64,000 nt of DNA. It comes from Sediminibacterium roseum (lineage in GTDB: Bacteria; Bacteroidota; Bacteroidia; Chitinophagales; Chitinophagaceae). Each line of letters begins with the position of its first letter. Position 1 is the first letter of the stretch. A program made the position numbers and the translations under genes. The notes beneath the pieces are model-generated. The model did no database searches. It saw only the letters and a program-made list of their open reading frames with translations, and was not told the origin of the DNA. Shown in pieces: positions 63,084 through 64,000 of this stretch. The DNA lies in contig NZ_JAACJS010000015.1 in assembly GCF_009939005.1 (NCBI RefSeq), forward strand, positions 746,325-810,324, written 5' to 3'.

Positions 63084-64000
63084 TTAAATTACAAACCCAT
63101 CCGGGAGAACGGCTTGTTTTTTAACAACAACGATCCCGTCTTTCACGGTATACAATGCATGGTCGGTATTAACAAGATGTTTCCCGCCGTTGATCCGCAC
63201 ATCGTTCCCGATGCGGCAGTTTTTGTCGATGATTGCGTCTTTGATGTAGCAGCGTTCCCCGATCCCGATCATCGGAAGCCCTCTTTCTTTGTTGATGGCC
63301 ATTTCCTCTATCGTTTCATAGTAATCGTTACCCATAATGTAGGTGCTTACGATGGTTGTTCCATGGCCGATCCTTGCACGGATACCCACTACGCTTTGTT
63401 CAAGCCTGCTTGCCAGGATGATGGAACCTTCTGCGATGATGGTTTTCTCCAGCGTGGTACCCGAAATCTTTGCAGGGGGCAGCATACGCGCGCGGCTGTA
63501 AACGGTCTTGTTGTTGTCGAACAGGTTGAACGGTGGAATCTCCTGCGTGAGCGCGAGGTTGGCCTCGTAGAAAGAATAAATGTTCCCGATGTCTGTCCAG
63601 TATCCGTCGTACTGGAAACTGCTCACTTTAAAATTCGAGATCGAATCGGGAATGATCTCTTTTCCGAAATCGGTCGCATTCGGGTGTGCCGTATTCAACA
63701 GGTCGTAAAGCACCTGTTTGCTGAAAATATAAATACCCATGGATGCGAGATAGTGCTTGCCTGCTTTCTGCATGTCGGCGCCCGTGTCGCTTGCCCATTC
63801 CGGCAGCAGTTCTTTCTTTGGTTTTTCGATGAACGATGTGATGTAGCTCTGTTCGTCTGTTTTCAGTATGCCGAATTCCGGTGCATCGCGTTCATCCACC
63901 GGTATGGTGGCGATGGTGATATCGGCGCCGTTATTCTTGTGCGATTCCATCATCTCACCAAAGTCCATCTGGTACAATTGATCCCCGCTCAGGATAAGGA
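63084..64000 (-). CDS. glgC: Glucose-1-phosphate adenylyltransferase (N-terminus beyond window)
   Basis: Makes ADP-glucose for glycogen synthesis. The visible 305 or so residues begin inside the nucleotidyltransferase domain (LILSGDQLYQMDFGEM, Asp site for Mg) and include SFIEKPKKE, FGKEIIPDSI and YDGYWTDIGNIYSFYEANL, then a left-handed beta-helix (about 170-290) with GERCYIKDAIIDKNCRIG repeats. The 5' end continues past position 64000, so the ATG is not seen; a TTG within the frame at 63977 is not the start. It lies on the same strand as glgB, 7.8 kb away. Confidence 0.92.
   Translation of the reverse strand, partial: LILSGDQLYQMDFGEMMESHKNNGADITIATIPVDERDAPEFGILKTDEQSYITSFIEKPKKELLPEWASDTGADMQKAGKHYLASMGIYIFSKQVLYDLLNTAHPNATDFGKEIIPDSISNFKVSSFQYDGYWTDIGNIYSFYEANLALTQEIPPFNLFDNNKTVYSRARMLPPAKISGTTLEKTIIAEGSIILASRLEQSVVGIRARIGHGTTIVSTYIMGNDYYETIEEMAINKERGLPMIGIGERCYIKDAIIDKNCRIGNDVRINGGKHLVNTDHALYTVKDGIVVVKKQAVLPDGFVI

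Noticed and set aside
1..64000. CRISPR array, prophage, IS element or plasmid origin
   Set aside because: No regularly spaced repeats, Cas genes, integrase, transposase, phage structural genes or replication initiator are seen; the ORF6N gene alone is not evidence for a prophage.

Overview
The window reads as an ordinary stretch of a Bacteroidota chromosome, most likely family Chitinophagaceae. The evidence is the set of lineage-typical families (GLPGLI proteins, OMP_b-brl/TonB-like barrels with CarboxypepD_reg domains, DUF5686, head-GIN/DUF2807, DUF3810, DUF4846, ORF6N), the near absence of Shine-Dalgarno sequences before start codons, and repeated TAnnTTTG-type -7 elements. Genes lie on both strands in short operons. 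I see no prophage, integrase, transposase, CRISPR array or rRNA operon. One tRNA is present (tRNA-Leu, anticodon GAG).

Layout. 1-7.6 kb: a cut-off SDR-type threonine dehydrogenase, kdsA, a PspC-like protein, aconitase, an ORF6N-domain gene with two striking inverted repeats, a pseudouridine synthase, a VF530 protein, an Old Yellow Enzyme homologue and a small coiled-coil membrane protein. 7.6-15.6 kb: dnaK, a DUF5686 outer-membrane protein, a beta-helix/PA14 secreted protein and a small beta-barrel. 15.6-24.7 kb: tRNA-Leu, argS, gtrA-like, then three genes joined by 8-bp overlaps (DUF2130 nuclease-like, a kinase-fold protein, an unknown), followed by a phosphopantetheinyl transferase, dcd, tspO and a DUF3810 protease-like protein. 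24.8-35 kb: DUF177-rpmF-plsX, cystathionine beta-synthase with a membrane partner, a DUF4846 protein, a cytosolic metal-receptor-like protein, class II and class I fructose-bisphosphate aldolases in tandem, accD and smpB. 35-46 kb: small membrane proteins, smc, two glycosyltransferases, ftsE, purM, ribF and an XRE regulator. 45.8-52.4 kb: an unrecognised lipoprotein with a small two-helix membrane partner, holA, a serine hydrolase, a PolB-like exonuclease, a coiled-coil protein and a histidine kinase. 52.5-64 kb: head-GIN protein, glgB, two tandem copies of an outer-membrane-barrel + GLPGLI cassette, a cold-shock protein and a cut-off glgC.

Most of the region is housekeeping: LPS (kdsA, glycosyltransferases), fatty-acid and lipid synthesis (accD, plsX, PPTase), glycogen (glgB, glgC), glycolysis and TCA (aldolases, aconitase), translation (argS, rpmF, smpB, tRNA-Leu) and replication/segregation (holA, smc, dcd). 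The parts most worth a second look are the DUF2130/kinase-like/unknown operon (18.3-21.8 kb), the lipoprotein plus two-helix pair (45.8-46.8 kb), the duplicated barrel/GLPGLI cassette (55.4-62.7 kb), the long perfect inverted repeat with a diverged relative elsewhere (39.8 and 35.2 kb), the palindromes in the ORF6N gene, and the class II/class I aldolase pair.

All calls come from reading the sequence and from memory of protein families; no database search was run. Start codons were moved inward where the longest frame begins at TTG or carries a non-family N-terminal extension.
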